Shown piece by piece: positions 11,221 to 49,346 of a stretch of DNA of 64,000 nucleotides. The DNA comes from Undaria pinnatifida. Its lineage: Eukaryota; Sar; Phaeophyceae; Laminariales; Alariaceae. Positions within the stretch are counted from its first letter, which is position 1. The number at the start of each line of letters is the position of its first letter. Below the pieces are notes generated by a model that worked only from the letters and a program-made list of their open reading frames with translations, ran no database searches and was not told the DNA's origin. Position numbers and translations under genes: made by a program. The stretch is from NCBI GenBank assembly GCA_012845835.1, contig JABAKD010000007.1:4975358-5039357 (forward strand), in the 5' to 3' direction.

Positions 11221-11663
11221 TGCCGATTTCCGCTACGGTGCCGGCGTTTCCGGCTGTCACATACCAGCAGTACAGAGGAGCCACTGTTGTAGTGGTGAAC
11301 ACGTTTCTGCAAACGGTAACCAACACTGAGTCCCATTACTCTGGCGACAAAACGTGGGAACGCTCCTAATTTTTCCGAAATGCAATGCCGCGTGACTACA
11401 GCGGTACGCGATGCGCGTGATGCGATAGCGGCACTACAAGGCACCTTTCAGCGAGAAGAAAATATGAACAACGGGTCTCCTTAACCCAGTTTCGTCCGAA
11501 TTTTTGTTCCTGTTTTTTTTCTTTGTTGTGTGTATGCGTAGGCCGCCGCGAGGTTTATTTATCGTGATGCCCTTTCAGTTTTCTCGAAAAGTTTTTTTTT
11601 CCTTCTTTTTTAAGTCAGGAATGGATCTCCTCGAGCGAAGATCCCCATACAATAGTCGGTCCA

Positions 11664-11925
11664 CGACACATGCTACGGTAGAGTTTTTTTTTTTTTTTTT
11701 TTTCGTGAGGCTTGTTACCTGAGGAGTTCCATACCCCACCCGAAAGCTGATTGTTGGAAATACATAAAAGTAGCTTCCCGGCAAAAATCTCCAATGGCCT
11801 TGGCTTAAAACAGCACATGTTGTAACATTTCGAGGGAAAAATTCCGACGATTTTTAGGGTCAAGGCGCGCCGTAAGTCAGACGAATTTTCACCGAAAAAG
11901 TGCTACCTCTGTCGTATCGCCAGTC
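11664..11925. mobile_element. MITE, GCTACGATAGAGG family
   Basis: Ends carry CATGCTACGGTAGAG and the complement-type TGCTACCTCTGTCGTATCG. The family consensus end is ACGCGTGCTACGATAGAGGT followed by a T run. There is no coding capacity. Confidence 0.6.
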
Positions 11926-12138
11926 TCTGAATGACGGGGACCCTTCACCGTAGCGTGTGTGGCGGCACCACCTGACCCGTTTGGGGCCTCGGAGGAGAAA
12001 CGCGTCGAAACTATACGACGGTTACAGCGCCGACCGCACGACGCGACGCGGCTTTGGGTGCTGGGCGGTAAGGAGTCATCCCACGCCAAGGGTGCAGCAG
12101 AATTTCCTGAGCTCCTAACGCGAGGAACACCCAATATC

Positions 12139-12405
12139 CACCCGTGCTACCACAGAGGTTCACTTTTTTTTTTTTCTGAGGTTTTCCTCAATTTCGGAGC
12201 CTAAGACATCTCTCCCAAGAACTGATTTAGGAGAAAACCACAACTGCTACCGGATGGAAAACTCCCCATGACCGAGGTACACGACGAGAAATCGTGCAAA
12301 CATATGAGCTCTATATTTTCCGACGATTTTTGGTCTAAAGAGCCCCGTCATTCAGAAAACCATTTTTTTCACACGATAAGTGCTACCTCTATCGTAGCAC
12401 GCGTC
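12139..12405. mobile_element. MITE, GCTACGATAGAGG family
   Basis: Left end CCCGTGCTACCACAGAGG with a T run; right end TGCTACCTCTATCGTAGCAC. Interior family landmarks are GAGCCTAAGACATCTC, AAAACTGATTTAG and GAGCCCCGTCATTCAG. Confidence 0.75.
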
Positions 12406-12769
12406 TATCGTCCATCATCCATCATCACCCGCAACCTGACCTTAGAAGGCATTCGTTAGCGCCCCGACCAATACTTCTGTTCGCTCGCTTGTCCCAAAAC
12501 GGACATGCGGGTAATGGTATCAGAGTAGCCGTCAGTCCGTCACGTAAGCTCAACCGGCCAGAAGCACCACACGGCCCAACCGGCCAGAAACACCATTTGG
12601 CCCAAAAGATTGCAACCCGTACCGTGGGATGACCCGGAGGTGCTTGTAGCGTTGCAATACAAGGGGCAAAAAGCCGTGCCACACCCGCGCAGGCAGCCCG
12701 TACTGCAACACGCTCTCTCTTCCTGTGTATAGACGCTTGAAAATATATCGGGGTGGGGGGGGGCAATAA

Positions 12770-12945
12770 GGCGAATTGAGAAAGGCGGTAACCCAATGAA
12801 ATACGGTAAAAATAGATTGGCGCGACCGAGGAATCCCACTCATGACGTGGAATGAATAAGGCGGCTTGGCGCGAAACAAGGCGGTCATATTGCTCTGGCA
12901 TACCACCACCGCCTTGCCGGGGAACCCCTACTTTATCGTAATGGA
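12770..12945 (-). mobile_element. Probable tRNA-derived SINE (family with 29.65-29.91 kb)
   Basis: On the minus strand the head reads GGTGGTATGCCAGAGCAAT, then AAGCCGCCTTATTCATTCC and CATGAGTGGGATTCC (degenerate B-box), then AGGCGG-type repeats. It aligns through its length with 29816-29905, suggesting one family. Confidence 0.45.
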
Positions 12946-13221
12946 CTGTTTCTACGACAGCCTCCCCCCCAAAAAAACAGCGATTTCATTTAACGAACGT
13001 CTCATGACTGCTCGACACGGGGGAAGGATGCTACGACAACAAACTCAATATATTTTCTTGTTTGAAAAAGACTATCGAACGATGGCGTGGGGATGGCAAG
13101 CGGCAGCGTATTTCAGGAGACACGACGCGGAGCTGGTTTCAAAACCGACCGTTTCATCGAAGAAAAGTTGGGGGAGGGGGAACCGTGGAACGACTCAATG
13201 GTAGGAGGTTTTGGTTTCTTT

Positions 13222-13606
13222 TCGACATGTGCTACGGTAGATGTGTTCCGTTTTTTTTTGTTCTGAGGATTCTCACCCGAGGACATCTATATACCAAGTA
13301 TACAATACGGGAAAGCCCACCCAAAATTTATTTTTTGAAGAAAGTCGAACGTGCATGCAACCCGATGAACGTTCCCATGGCTTATAGAGTTTGCACGAAA
13401 AAAAAACGCATGTTTTTCAAGACCAGAATGACATTCCCACGACTTTGAGCTAACGCCTTTACAACCGGAGACCCGTTTTTAGGGACTGGAGTAGCTTGGA
13501 ATTAGTATGAGGAGGGTTGTTTTAGGGCTTTATGTGGGCTAAGGAGAGTCCTACCACTCACAAAATTGTTTAGCTAGTAAGTACCACCTCTATGATGCCA
13601 CCCGTC
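13222..13606. mobile_element. MITE, GCTACGATAGAGG family (diverged)
   Basis: Left end ATGTGCTACGGTAGATG; right end TACCACCTCTATGATGCC. It is longer than its relatives and its interior is poorly conserved. Confidence 0.5.
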
Positions 13607-13674
13607 CCATTCACGGTCCAATGTCACGGTTGCGGGGGGTACCTGTTTTTTTCACTGCCCCTGGTTTCAATATG

Positions 13675-13692
13675 CCACTCGCACGAGTGGCT
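13675..13692. repeat. Inverted repeat GCCACTCG-CA-CGAGTGGC
   Basis: Perfect 8-bp arms with a 2-nt spacer. The core CACTCG recurs in the larger palindrome at 13819. Confidence 0.8.
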
Positions 13693-13818
13693 CTGTACCT
13701 CGCTGCCAAAACATACTTGAGGTAAGGTTGTTGGCGTGGCGAAGCATACCGTTACATGGCAGATTCATCTCGCAGAATCAAAGCACAATGCCAAAGCTTT
13801 CAAGTCCGCACACAAACA

Positions 13819-13848
13819 GGGGGGGTCACTCGCGCGAGTGACCCCCCC
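13819..13848. repeat. Perfect 30-bp palindrome with G7/C7 arms
   Basis: GGGGGGGTCACTCGC is followed directly by its complement. A second GTGACCCCCCCTGT at 13865-13878 pairs with the outer left arm, so alternative hairpins are possible. Confidence 0.9.
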
Positions 13849-13907
13849 GCCCAGGCCCCAAAAGTGACCCCCCCTGTACCGCGGCCTTGGCCTGGGTAGT
13901 TATTTTC

Positions 13908-14294
13908 CAGGGCTTTTCACGGGTCGGGTCAAAATCTCGCGGGTGAGGTCGAGTCGGGTCGGGTCGGGTCGGGTCGGGTCGGGTCGGGTCGGGTCGGGTC
14001 GGGTCGGGTCGGGTCGGGTCGGGTCGGGTCGGGTCGGATCGGGTCGGGTCGGGTCGGGTCGGGTCGGGTCGGGTCAGCTAACCCGACCCGACCCGTGAGA
14101 ATTTCGAGACGTCTTGACCCGGCCCGACCCGACCCGACCCGACCCGACCCGACCCGACCCGACCCGACCCGACCCGACCCGACCCGACCCGACCCGACCC
14201 GACCCGACCCGACCCGACCCGACCCGACCCGACGAGATTATGAAACCCCCTTGACCCGACCCGCGGGTCGGGTCATGACCCGTGAAAAACCCTG
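13908..14294. mobile_element. Foldback hAT-like MITE made of GGGTC/GACCC arms
   Basis: A 387-bp element with CAGGGCTTTTCACGGGTC at the left and its near-complement at the right (one mismatch), flanked by a perfect 8-bp duplication TTATTTTC (13900-13907 and 14295-14302). The left arm is mainly (GGGTC)n to about 14075, a centre of some 55 bp follows (GTGAGAATTTCGAGACG), and the right arm is (GACCC)n to about 14233. Most of the element can fold on itself. It shares ends and pentamer with the element at 6937-8564 and appears to be an internally deleted, pentamer-expanded relative. Confidence 0.85.
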
Positions 14295-14829
14295 TTATTT
14301 TCGGACAGTCTCACTCTAATGCTCATGTGTGAAGGGGTGCGTCCTGCACAAGTGCAAGGGTATACCAGCGGTGGTCGCCGGTAGGGATAGCTCGCGCTGT
14401 CATTGCCGCGCGGGAACTGTGAAGGATGCGCCGGCTAGCGCTGGATTGCGAATACGATCGAGTTAAATTGGCGCACGGCATGCGTGAAAATACGTCGAAG
14501 TGTGGTGAGCCTATTTTTTTTTCCTTTTTTTCCCCATCCGGCCCGAAAGATACAAAAAAAAAACGGTGTTTCGAATGCTTGGTGCAATGTTCGAGAAAAA
14601 ATCGTACTTCGTAAACTCCCGACTGTTTAAGTACTTTCTCATACTGCGGTACTGCCGGCGCAGGGGTTTGTACAGACATGGGCGCGATGGCACGAACGGC
14701 CAGGGCGGCGGCGGCGACGGCGATGGGAGTGGTGGTGGCTTTTATCAGCTGCTGCTCCCTTCCTGCGGCAAAGGTAAGAGCGGTGTTTTTGATGCCTATT
14801 TTAAACCTTTGTTAGCATGTTTTTTGCGT

Positions 14830-14831
14830 TT

Positions 14832-14923
<92 letters not shown>

Positions 14924-14925
14924 TC
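14830..14925 (+). repeat. (TTTC)n microsatellite
   Basis: About 23 uninterrupted tetramers. Confidence 0.95.
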
Positions 14926-15417
14926 ATATTATCATTAACAAGATGGTAGGTTTGCCATCCGACTATGTGCTGCGTCAGTGTCCATCACGAAAAACCGGAA
15001 ATAATGACATGATGATGATGAAATGTATATATTTCTTTGCCTTCTTCCCCTTTGTTCGTTTCCTATAGTTTTGATATTCCTCTGGTTTGGGCATTTTCTT
15101 GGTTTCGTGCCGAGTGCTGATGCTGGGCATGCGGTGTACTTTCCCTGTCTTGCAGTGGCTTTGGCGACCATACAAGATGTACTTCGTTAGGGCAAAGAGT
15201 CAGCGCGGACACTGGATGTGCTGCAAGCCAAACGCCATTTTTTCAAAAATAACGGGTTAAACTATCTCCAGCCCGTCACCACATACGATGGCGAGGCGAT
15301 TCTTGTTTTGTTATTACCCAGCTCCACGATTGGAGATCACATTTGCCACTTCCAGTTTTTAGCATCGATTAGCGGTTTTCGTTTTACGCCTGCCTTGGTT
15401 TTTGCTACGGCGATGAC

Positions 15418-15712
15418 CGTGGCGGGGGTAGGGGTGGGGGTCGTGGTAGTGGTGGTGGTGGTGGTGATGAGTGCTGGTGTTGCCTGTGGCATTGGTTGTT
15501 TTATTGTTTGCGGTGGCGGTGGTATAGTGGGCGTTGTATTGGTTGTGGTGGTGGGGGCGTTGGCTTTGGTACGGGTGGCGTTGGGTACGTTGGTGGTGGT
15601 GGCGGTGTTGGTGATGGTGTCGGTGTTGGCGTTGATGGTGGTGGTGGTGGTAGTAATGTTGGCGGGGGTGGCGATGGTGGTGGTCGTGGTGTTGGTAGTA
15701 GTGATGCTTTTT
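15418..15712 (+). repeat. GGT/GGC-rich low-complexity tract
   Basis: Imperfect GTG/GGT repeats. Overlapping frames read as poly-Val or poly-Gly, so the open frames across it are not taken as genes. Confidence 0.75.
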
Positions 15713-15819
15713 TTTAATCGTATGTGTGTTTTAGTTTCCGTCGCCTTCGGTTCCTTTATACTCCACGCTTCCTTTCCCGCTCCCTTCCATTACCCCCCCC
15801 TCCCCCTCCCCGTTCCCCC

Positions 15820-16440
15820 CTTAATATATATACATATATAATAGTTGGCCTCGGTTGGCACCGATGCTGTAAAACGTTAAACTTTGTAAGTACGTGTATT
15901 GGGGTTGGCGTTGATTGGCAACGACCCTGTAAAACATGCCAATCACTGCATGAGCTCAACAACCAGGGACCGTTTTTTCTTTTTTGACGATCACCATGAT
16001 GGTGATATCTGGTCAGATCATTTTGTGCGGGGTGGAGAATCCTACTTCCGCGCGAGGGGAATGATCGCATCACGTAGTGTGAACATGGCAAGGCACCCAC
16101 GAGGCAGTTTCATAGTAATTAATACCCATTGCTGTCTCTGGAGTGGCCACACCGGAACATAAAGTAACTCGTCGGCGCTGTCATCCATAATCAAGAATGT
16201 AGGCACAAGGTGCCGAAGTCCGTCTTACGAGCAGTTCTTGGAAGGATGCAGTTTACCCTTCATGGGACTCGCCAAACACCTCACGGCGCTTCGCACTTGG
16301 TGCAAGCAATGTCTGCCTGGTAGGTGAAAACCCGACGTGCGCCGTCCCGGCATAGTAGGGATGCAAGGGTCTATGGTCATACGACTACGGCCATGCACAC
16401 ACTGAGCACCTCCCCCCCTCCCCCCCCCCCCCCTCCTTGC
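15820..16440 (+). mobile_element. C-tailed short repeat (family C), full copy
   Basis: Unit of about 600 bp. It starts near TATATATACATATATAATAG, has two imperfect TTGGC...GCTGTAAAAC repeats, a TTGTGCGGGGTGGAGAATCC block and a conserved GTTCACCCTTCATG-like block, and ends ATGCACACACTGAGCACC followed by a C-rich tail. Copies occur at 38765-39370 and 42250-42840, with partial ones between 32.7 and 42.2 kb, all on this strand. Minus-strand frames of 60-110 residues across the copies share phrases such as MPGRSTSGFHQPGRHC, but stops and shifts differ between copies. Confidence 0.75.
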
Positions 16441-16700
16441 CCTCGTCCCCGTTCCGCTCCACTCCCCTCCCCCTCCATCCCCGCCCTCCATACCATCCCT
16501 TCCTCGCACACCCCTCTCTTCTCTCCCACCTCGCCCCCCTTCCCCTCTCCTCCTGCTTCTCCACTCGCCTTCCTCCCGTCGCCCCCCTCCTCCTTTCCCT
16601 TTCCCTCCACTCGCCCCCTCCCCGCCCTCCCTACCACCTCTTCCGCCCCCTTCCTCCCCCCCTCCCCACCCCCCCCCCCTCCTTCCTCCGTCCCGCCCTT
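16425..16700 (+). repeat. CT-rich low-complexity tract
   Basis: Pyrimidine-rich extension of the C tail that runs to 10-15 bp before a possible acceptor (AACAG, ending 16708) of exon 1. Confidence 0.7.
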
Positions 16701-16708
16701 GATAACAG

Positions 16709-43392
<26,684 letters not shown>

Positions 43393-43829
43393 AAACGCCT
43401 CGTTACCGACGAGAAAACTACCAACGCCGTTGATTTCGTACCTCCTTCGGGCTTTCAGAGACAACGGGCGACGAACACCTGAAGGGAGGGTGGTTGGAGA
43501 TCGGGACCTCGGCGAAGTATAAGTAACTCGTGTTTTACTGCAGATGACAGCAGGAGGCGCCCAATATCTAACACAGTCTGTCTTCTTGACTTCTTCTGCA
43601 TTTCAAAAGCAATGGGTGGCCTAATACTTAGGAGCGTTTCTGGAAAAATAAAATACATGGGTTTCCACACAGCTAGTGAGGGCTTTTTCTACCATAGGGG
43701 GATAGAGGGATAAGGAATATCTGTCTAGACGTTCTGGAAGCGCCTTGACAAGCGGCAGCTTGGCGCTTGACCGTCTCTCGACATCTTTGATTGTCAAAGG
43801 ATCGCGGATCGGGCGAGTGAAGCATACTT

Positions 43830-45020
43830 CGTGGTTTGGCGTGTGTTGGGAATGAGACGTGTTGGTTCATAGTCTGTCTGGTGGATAAAAAACTAAGGAG
43901 AGGACTCTTGGACATCAGGAATTGGGAGCCAATCAACTTTAATCCGCGGATTGCTGCAGGAGAGAATTACACGTGTTGGTTCGCATCCGCAGCGTGGCGA
44001 AAGCATGGCGATGATTCTTAGAGGTGGGGCGTCGAGCGACGCAAGAGTTGCACTTGGTGTTATTATATAGTGAGACGTGCTGGTTCATAGTCTTGTCTTT
44101 GGCGAAAGACAAAACGAGAAGATTCTTGGACGTCCAAAGCCGGGAACCAAAGAGACCAGGGGGAATCTGTGGTCCAACCATGGACCAGAATGAGGCGCGT
44201 TGGTTCGCATTCGGGGAGTCGCAAAACATGTGGAGGATTTTTTTATGACATCGAAAACCGAACGAATACAGAATAATCTGTGGGTTGTCGAAAGAGATAA
44301 TCAGGCATGTTGGTTCATATTCTGGGAGTGACTAAACATACGGAGGCGGCTATCAGAGATCGATAACCGAGCCAAACATTTTATGGTGTTTTTTTCAGAG
44401 AATGACGCGTTTTGACTCATTGTGGGGCCGACAAAAATCAAGAAGAGGATTGTTAAAGTTCGGAAAACGAACAAACAGCATTCCATTGTTTTGTTGTAGG
44501 CGCGTTGGCTTGTATTCTGGGAATGACAAACCAACCAAGGATTATTAGAAATTGGAGATCGACAATAAAAAAACAAATGGTATTTTTTTCTCTGGTTGGT
44601 TTTGAGTGAGATTAACGCGTGTTGGGTCGTATCCTGAGACTGACGAGATCAAGGCAAAGGATTAGCCGAGCGACCGGTCACCGAACGATGTCTAATACGT
44701 GGCTTGTTGCTCGAAGACGTGACGCGTACTGGTTCCTATGCTGAAAGTGCCGACCGTACAAGACAGATTTAGTAAAGATCGGGAACCGGTTCCAACCAAG
44801 AGTATTCCTCGGTTGTTTGTTGAGTGAGAATAACGCGGGTTGGTACGTATTCTGGGAATGAAGAGCACAAGGCACAGGAATAGTGTAGAGATCGGGGACC
44901 GAACAAAGCGTAATCCGTGGTTTGTTGTACGAGAGAATGACGCGTGGTGGTTCCTATCCTGAAGGTGTCGACTGTACACGGGGTTAGTAAAGGTCTGGAA
45001 CCGGTTTGAGAAAAACCATT
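43830..45020 (+). repeat. Diverged tandem array, period about 110 bp, about 11 units
   Basis: TTGGTTC(A/G)(T/C)A-type boxes recur near 43860, 43974, 44080, 44202, 44311, 44408, 44505, 44622, 44729, 44840 and 44950. Each is followed by a TCTGGGA/GTGA box, a GGAACCGAACAA-like box and GAGAATGACGCG. Unit length varies from about 97 to 122 bp. Minus-strand frames such as SQNMNQHA reflect the repeat. Confidence 0.75.
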
Positions 45021-45275
45021 GTTTTTTAGCTTTTAGTATGAGAGGACGAGGTGTTGGTGTCGAAGCTTTGGGTATGGAGGACAATTTATTATTACATCGG
45101 CCGCACGGAGAAGCCAGGGCTGTTCGGTTGGAGAAGGATTGGTTCACGGCCATTCTTATCGAAGAGTATTTCCCTAGGCAATACTGGTTTTCCTGTGTTT
45201 TATTATATTTTTTCTTATATGTACATGGTTCCTCTTCGGAGGCGGGGCGACGCAAGGCGGAGGATTTTCGTGTAT

Positions 45276-45830
45276 TTAAAGCAGCAGCAGCGGCGGGGCC
45301 AGAGGCGGCCGATGGCCCATCGAGGATTTGCGGCACAGCAGCAGTAGCGTTTACAGCAGCAACCATCTGGCAGGGGGGGCACACTCTGGCTCGGCGAGCT
45401 CAAGACCACAGTCAGCCGATTTTTCATTTTTAGAGACGTATTCACAGGAGACTCCAGCAGCGGTGGCAGCAGCAGCAGCACACAGCAGCTGCACTACAAA
45501 AATGAAAGCATGAGTTTGTAAAAAGAAAGCAAAACGTCGGCTGTGAGTACGACGGATTTGATGGTTAAAACTCAACATTGCAAGCTGCGCGGTACATAGT
45601 TGAACAAAAAACACAAAAAAAGGCAGAAAAAAATGTTTAAAACTGCACAGATCCAAAAGAGACAGCAGCGACAGCGGCGGCGGTGGGCGCAGAGGCGGGC
45701 GATAGCCCAGCAAGGAATTGCGGGACAGCAGCAGTAGTGTCTACAGCAGCGCCCATCCGGCAGGAGGAGGAGCACACACAGCACTGACTGGCACTGGCTA
45801 GGCGAGGTCGTGACCACAGTGTTATGGTGT
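45276..45830 (+). repeat. CAG-rich block duplicated at about 380 bp
   Basis: 45276-45412 and 45657-45820 share GCGGCGG, GGCGG(C/G)CGAT(G/A)GCCCA, ACAGCAGCAGTAG and TACAGCAGC, then a (G)GCGAG.TC..GACCACAGT end. Confidence 0.75.
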
Positions 45831-45928
45831 TCCACTTTGTATGCGCCATTTTTCTGAGCAATAGACCAACCGTCCATCCCTGATTAATTTAGGCCTGATT
45901 TCTGGTATTCAACCAGAAGACCTAACAA

Positions 45929-46036
45929 TGTGGCCGCCCGGATCTTGGAGGGTAGTTTTTACGATGCGGCCGCCCGGATCTTGGAGGGTAGTTTTTACGA
46001 TGTGGCCGCCCGGATCTTGGAGGGTAGTTTTTACGC
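45929..46036 (+). repeat. 36-bp unit repeated three times
   Basis: ATGTGGCCGCCCGGATCTTG plus GAGGGTAGTTTTTACG, three near-identical units head to tail without spacers. Part of the unit (GATCCGGGCGGCC) occurs inverted at 46261. Confidence 0.95.
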
Positions 46037-47780
46037 TCTCTCATTGGCCGGGGGCTATGTGGTGGTCCCCGGATCGGAAAAATATAGAAATTTCCAGAAG
46101 CGGCGCAGCCGCGTTTCTCGCCCATTTCTGGACCGTTTTGAGTCTGGGTTGGGGTTGGGGTTAGGGCTAGGGCAAGGGGGTGGGTTGGGTCAAGGCCGTA
46201 CCGCTATCCTACTAGGAAGTGCTTTCCTGCTCGCAAACACGAACAGCCCACCGCCCCAAAGATCCGGGCGGCCAACTTATTAGGTGAGCTCTATTCAACT
46301 ATCGTGTGATTCGGAATCGACCGTGGGAATCGAAATCTCTAGTACGATTAGGAACACTGTCGTGCGATATTGGAACAGCATAGCACAACAGCATAATTAG
46401 CCAGGGAATCTGCTCAGTACGAGTACAATAATGATGGTATCTTGTCTTGAGCCACGCTGACTGGCCCAGATATTACAACTGTTCGCCAACATTCATGGGC
46501 AGGATGGTTTTAAAAAGAGCATTAGGACTCAACGTGATTGGCTGTGTTAGGTGCTGGTTTTTACTCTTACTTCAAGTATGAAGAACGTCACGCACGTGGC
46601 TTGTGGAGTGACCGAGGTACGCAGATAGCAGCTTGCGCTCAGGAATTACGTCAGGGGTGACGTCTTGGATGACGCTTTGTATTCCTGGCCAGTACGAGAG
46701 CCGATCCTCGTAGCTTGGCTATGGTGAAGCAACGCCCCCCGCCCCCCCTTTTCTCTCCCTCTTGTGTCCAGGCCTAAATCAGCAAGCCTTGCTCGATAAC
46801 AAGGACATAATCTACTACATGTCTGGGGTTTTATTCTGCTATCAGCTGCGGTCTCGCGATAGGCACACCAGTCCCTTCTGAGGATCACATTGCCAAGGAT
46901 CCCCCAAGGCAAGACCTTAGTATTTGGCGTCGTCGGCAAGACCAGCATCTTAACAACAACAGCCGTTTTTCGATTTTTAGAAACACATCAGGGTACGCAG
47001 TAGTCACCACCAGCAGCAGCAGCAGCAGCGGCGGCGGCGGCGGCTCGGCGGCGCGCGGGGGGGGCGGCAGTGGCGTTGGAAGCTTCGGCGACGGGGCCGT
47101 GGTATAGCGGTGAAAATTCAGCACCAAGTACGCCACGAAATCTGCTGACGTTGTAAGCACCAGCGGTTACTGGGAAAAGCCGATTGGAGCAGCTGATGAC
47201 ACATTTATTTGCAGACTGTATAGCCCGAAAAGAAGCGAAAGGCCCGCCAGCAGGCCCGCCAGCAGGCAGGGAAGCCTTACTGGCCGGCCGCATCAATTGG
47301 TGATTAGTTCTACACTTATATTATAGTGTCTTGAGTGGCCGCTATGACTAGCCCAAACCACCATACTGCCGTACGTCTGGGCTAGGTGGCCTCCACGACT
47401 AGCCCAAGCAGGCTGGCCCTTAGCGCCAGCAGCAGCTGGCAGCAGGTGACAATGCACGGCATGGCTAGCTCGCCGGAGGCGGATTTCTAGCGTCAGCGTC
47501 GGAGGTGACGTACGCGTGGCACTATCTGTCGCCCGACTTGTCAGCTGTGACAGCAAAAATAAGCATACCTTCAAGCAGAACTCGGCATCGGCGCCACCAC
47601 AGGAAGCTTCGAACCTCGGGGGAAGGGGGAAGGACTCCGCAGTGCTCTGTTTTGCCTACCTGCTTCTGCTGTTGCTGCTACTGACTGCTCTGCTGCTGTA
47701 CGACTGACTGCATCTGACTACTGCTGTCTTACTGTGGTGCGCGGTGCGTGTATGTGCTTTTGGTGTTCTGCGTCAGCAAG
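46037..47780. other. No recognisable gene; short repeats only
   Basis: GGGGTT-type run at 46148-46195, CAG/GGC-rich tract at 46990-47050 and a GACTAGCCCA inverted or direct motif at 47345-47405. No convincing exon. Confidence 0.5.
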
Positions 47781-47792
47781 TACGCCAGGCAG

Positions 47793-47935
47793 ACTCGTAC
47801 ATATCCTGCAGCGGGGGTGTCCCAATAGTGCCGGTATGTGCGAGCCCAATATACTGGCAGACTCGTAGATATTCTGCGGCGGGGGAGTCCCAACAGTGCC
47901 GGCATGTGCAAGCCCAATATACTGGCACTATTCAG
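47793..47935 (+). repeat. About 70-bp tandem duplication
   Basis: AGACTCGTA(C/G)ATAT(C/T)CTGC, GTCCCAA(T/C)AGTGCCGG and CAAGCCCAATATACTGGCA-type blocks occur twice; a partial third lies at 48330-48360. Confidence 0.8.
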
Positions 47936-48370
47936 GACACCGGCGCCAACGATAGTAGGGGTTCCATAAATAGTTAATACCTGGTATAAAGATAATTTAT
48001 AGTTCCAGTCGAGTGCCAAGCGATTCTGCCGGCATTGTAGAGAGCAGCACTTATCGCCGTGCAACCGGCACTATAGACAGCCCGTACGTTGTTAGCATTG
48101 ACAACGAGCGTTAACACACCATCAATTAGAAGTCGGCATTTGGCACAACGGAGAACGGGGAAAGGTCCTACTTTGCTCTGCTCTTCTCTGCTGCTCCGCT
48201 TTGCCTGCCTGCGTGCTTCTATGCTACAACACCCTTACTGCTGTACGTGTGTGTGCAACTCTGCCTGCTGCTCTGGTGGAGTCTGTGCGTGTTTTCTATT
48301 TTCTGTGATTATTCGTCGTATTATATCCACATGGGGGCTCCCAATAGTGCCGGCGTTCGCCAAATGCCAT

Positions 48371-48840
48371 TTGATGATGCACTTGATACCCTCTATGAGC
48401 CCAATGCCGTCTTTAGTCAGTTCCTAGGGTCTGCTAGTATGACATTTTTTTTTTCTCTCTTCTTTCCTTGCTTCCTTTTCTTGTCTTGCCTTTTCTTGCT
48501 TTTCTTGTCCTTTCTTTTCATTCCTTTCCTTTTTCGTTTTCATTTTTTTTCGCTTTCTTCTCTTTTCTTTCCTTTCCTTCCTCTTCTTATTATTTGTTTT
48601 TTGTTTCTTTTTTCCAATTGACTTGCGTCTGTCGTGTGTATGCGTAGTGATAGATACTACGTTTAATATATACGTGGTAGTCTTCTTGGGTGGCAAGCGG
48701 TATATATATATATAGTCGGTTTTTCCAGGCGCAAGTAATGAGACGTATGCACCGGTATGGACCTGGCACATCGTAGACTGACTCCCGATTTAACTTTTAT
48801 ATGTTTCTGGTGGAGGCATGAATTGCTTCAGCTGTGATAT
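48371..48840 (+). mobile_element. CAA-tailed repeat, copy lacking its 3' module and tail
   Basis: Matches copy 1 from TTGATGATGCACTTGATACC through the pyrimidine block, GTGGTAGTCTT, TATGGACCTGGCACATCGTA and GTTTCTGGTGGAGGCATGAA, then breaks off at 48840 into another repeat. Confidence 0.8.
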
Positions 48841-48845
48841 ATATA

Positions 48846-49345
48846 CACAGCCGAAGTGTATTTGAATATTATTTGTGACCTAAACCTCCTAAAAATCCCC
48901 CCCCCCCCCTCTTGCTCTCCCTTACTCAAACGCCCCACCAAATATCAAAATCCGCCACATTAATAAACACTTCACGCACAGGATATCACCTCATTATCTT
49001 TCGAGAGCCATCCATGCCGCTGTGTCCCCCCCCCCCCCCCCCCCCCCCTCCAATGCCCCCTCTTTCCCGACCACCTGCACGATCGCCTAGACCTAACACC
49101 ACGCGTATAACAAGCTGCTACATATCTTTGATCTCACAGCCGAAGTGTATTTGAATATTATTTCTGACCTAAACCTCCTAAAAATCCCCCCCCCTCTTGC
49201 TCTCCCTTAATCAAACGCCCCACCAAATATCAAAATCCGCCACATAAATAAACACTTCACGCACGGGATATCACCTCATTATCTTTCGAGAGCCATCCAT
49301 GCCGCTGTGTTCCCCCCCCCCCCCCCCCCCCCCCCCCCCGCCCCC
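48846..49345 (+). repeat. About 290-bp tandem duplication with C-run spacers
   Basis: CACAGCCGAAGTGTATTTGA at about 48847 and 49137 starts two nearly identical copies (TCAAACGCCCCACCAAAT; ATCCATGCCGCTGTGT) that each end in a poly(C) run of about 25. Confidence 0.9.
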
Positions 49346-49346
49346 C

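Noticed and set aside
45038-45433. 131-codon frame proposed as an additional terminal exon
   Set aside because: The methyltransferase already ends properly in exon 8; this frame shows no family similarity and overlaps the tandem arrays.
45929-46036. CRISPR-like direct repeats
   Set aside because: Three 36-bp units are directly adjacent without spacers and the genome is eukaryotic; a minisatellite.
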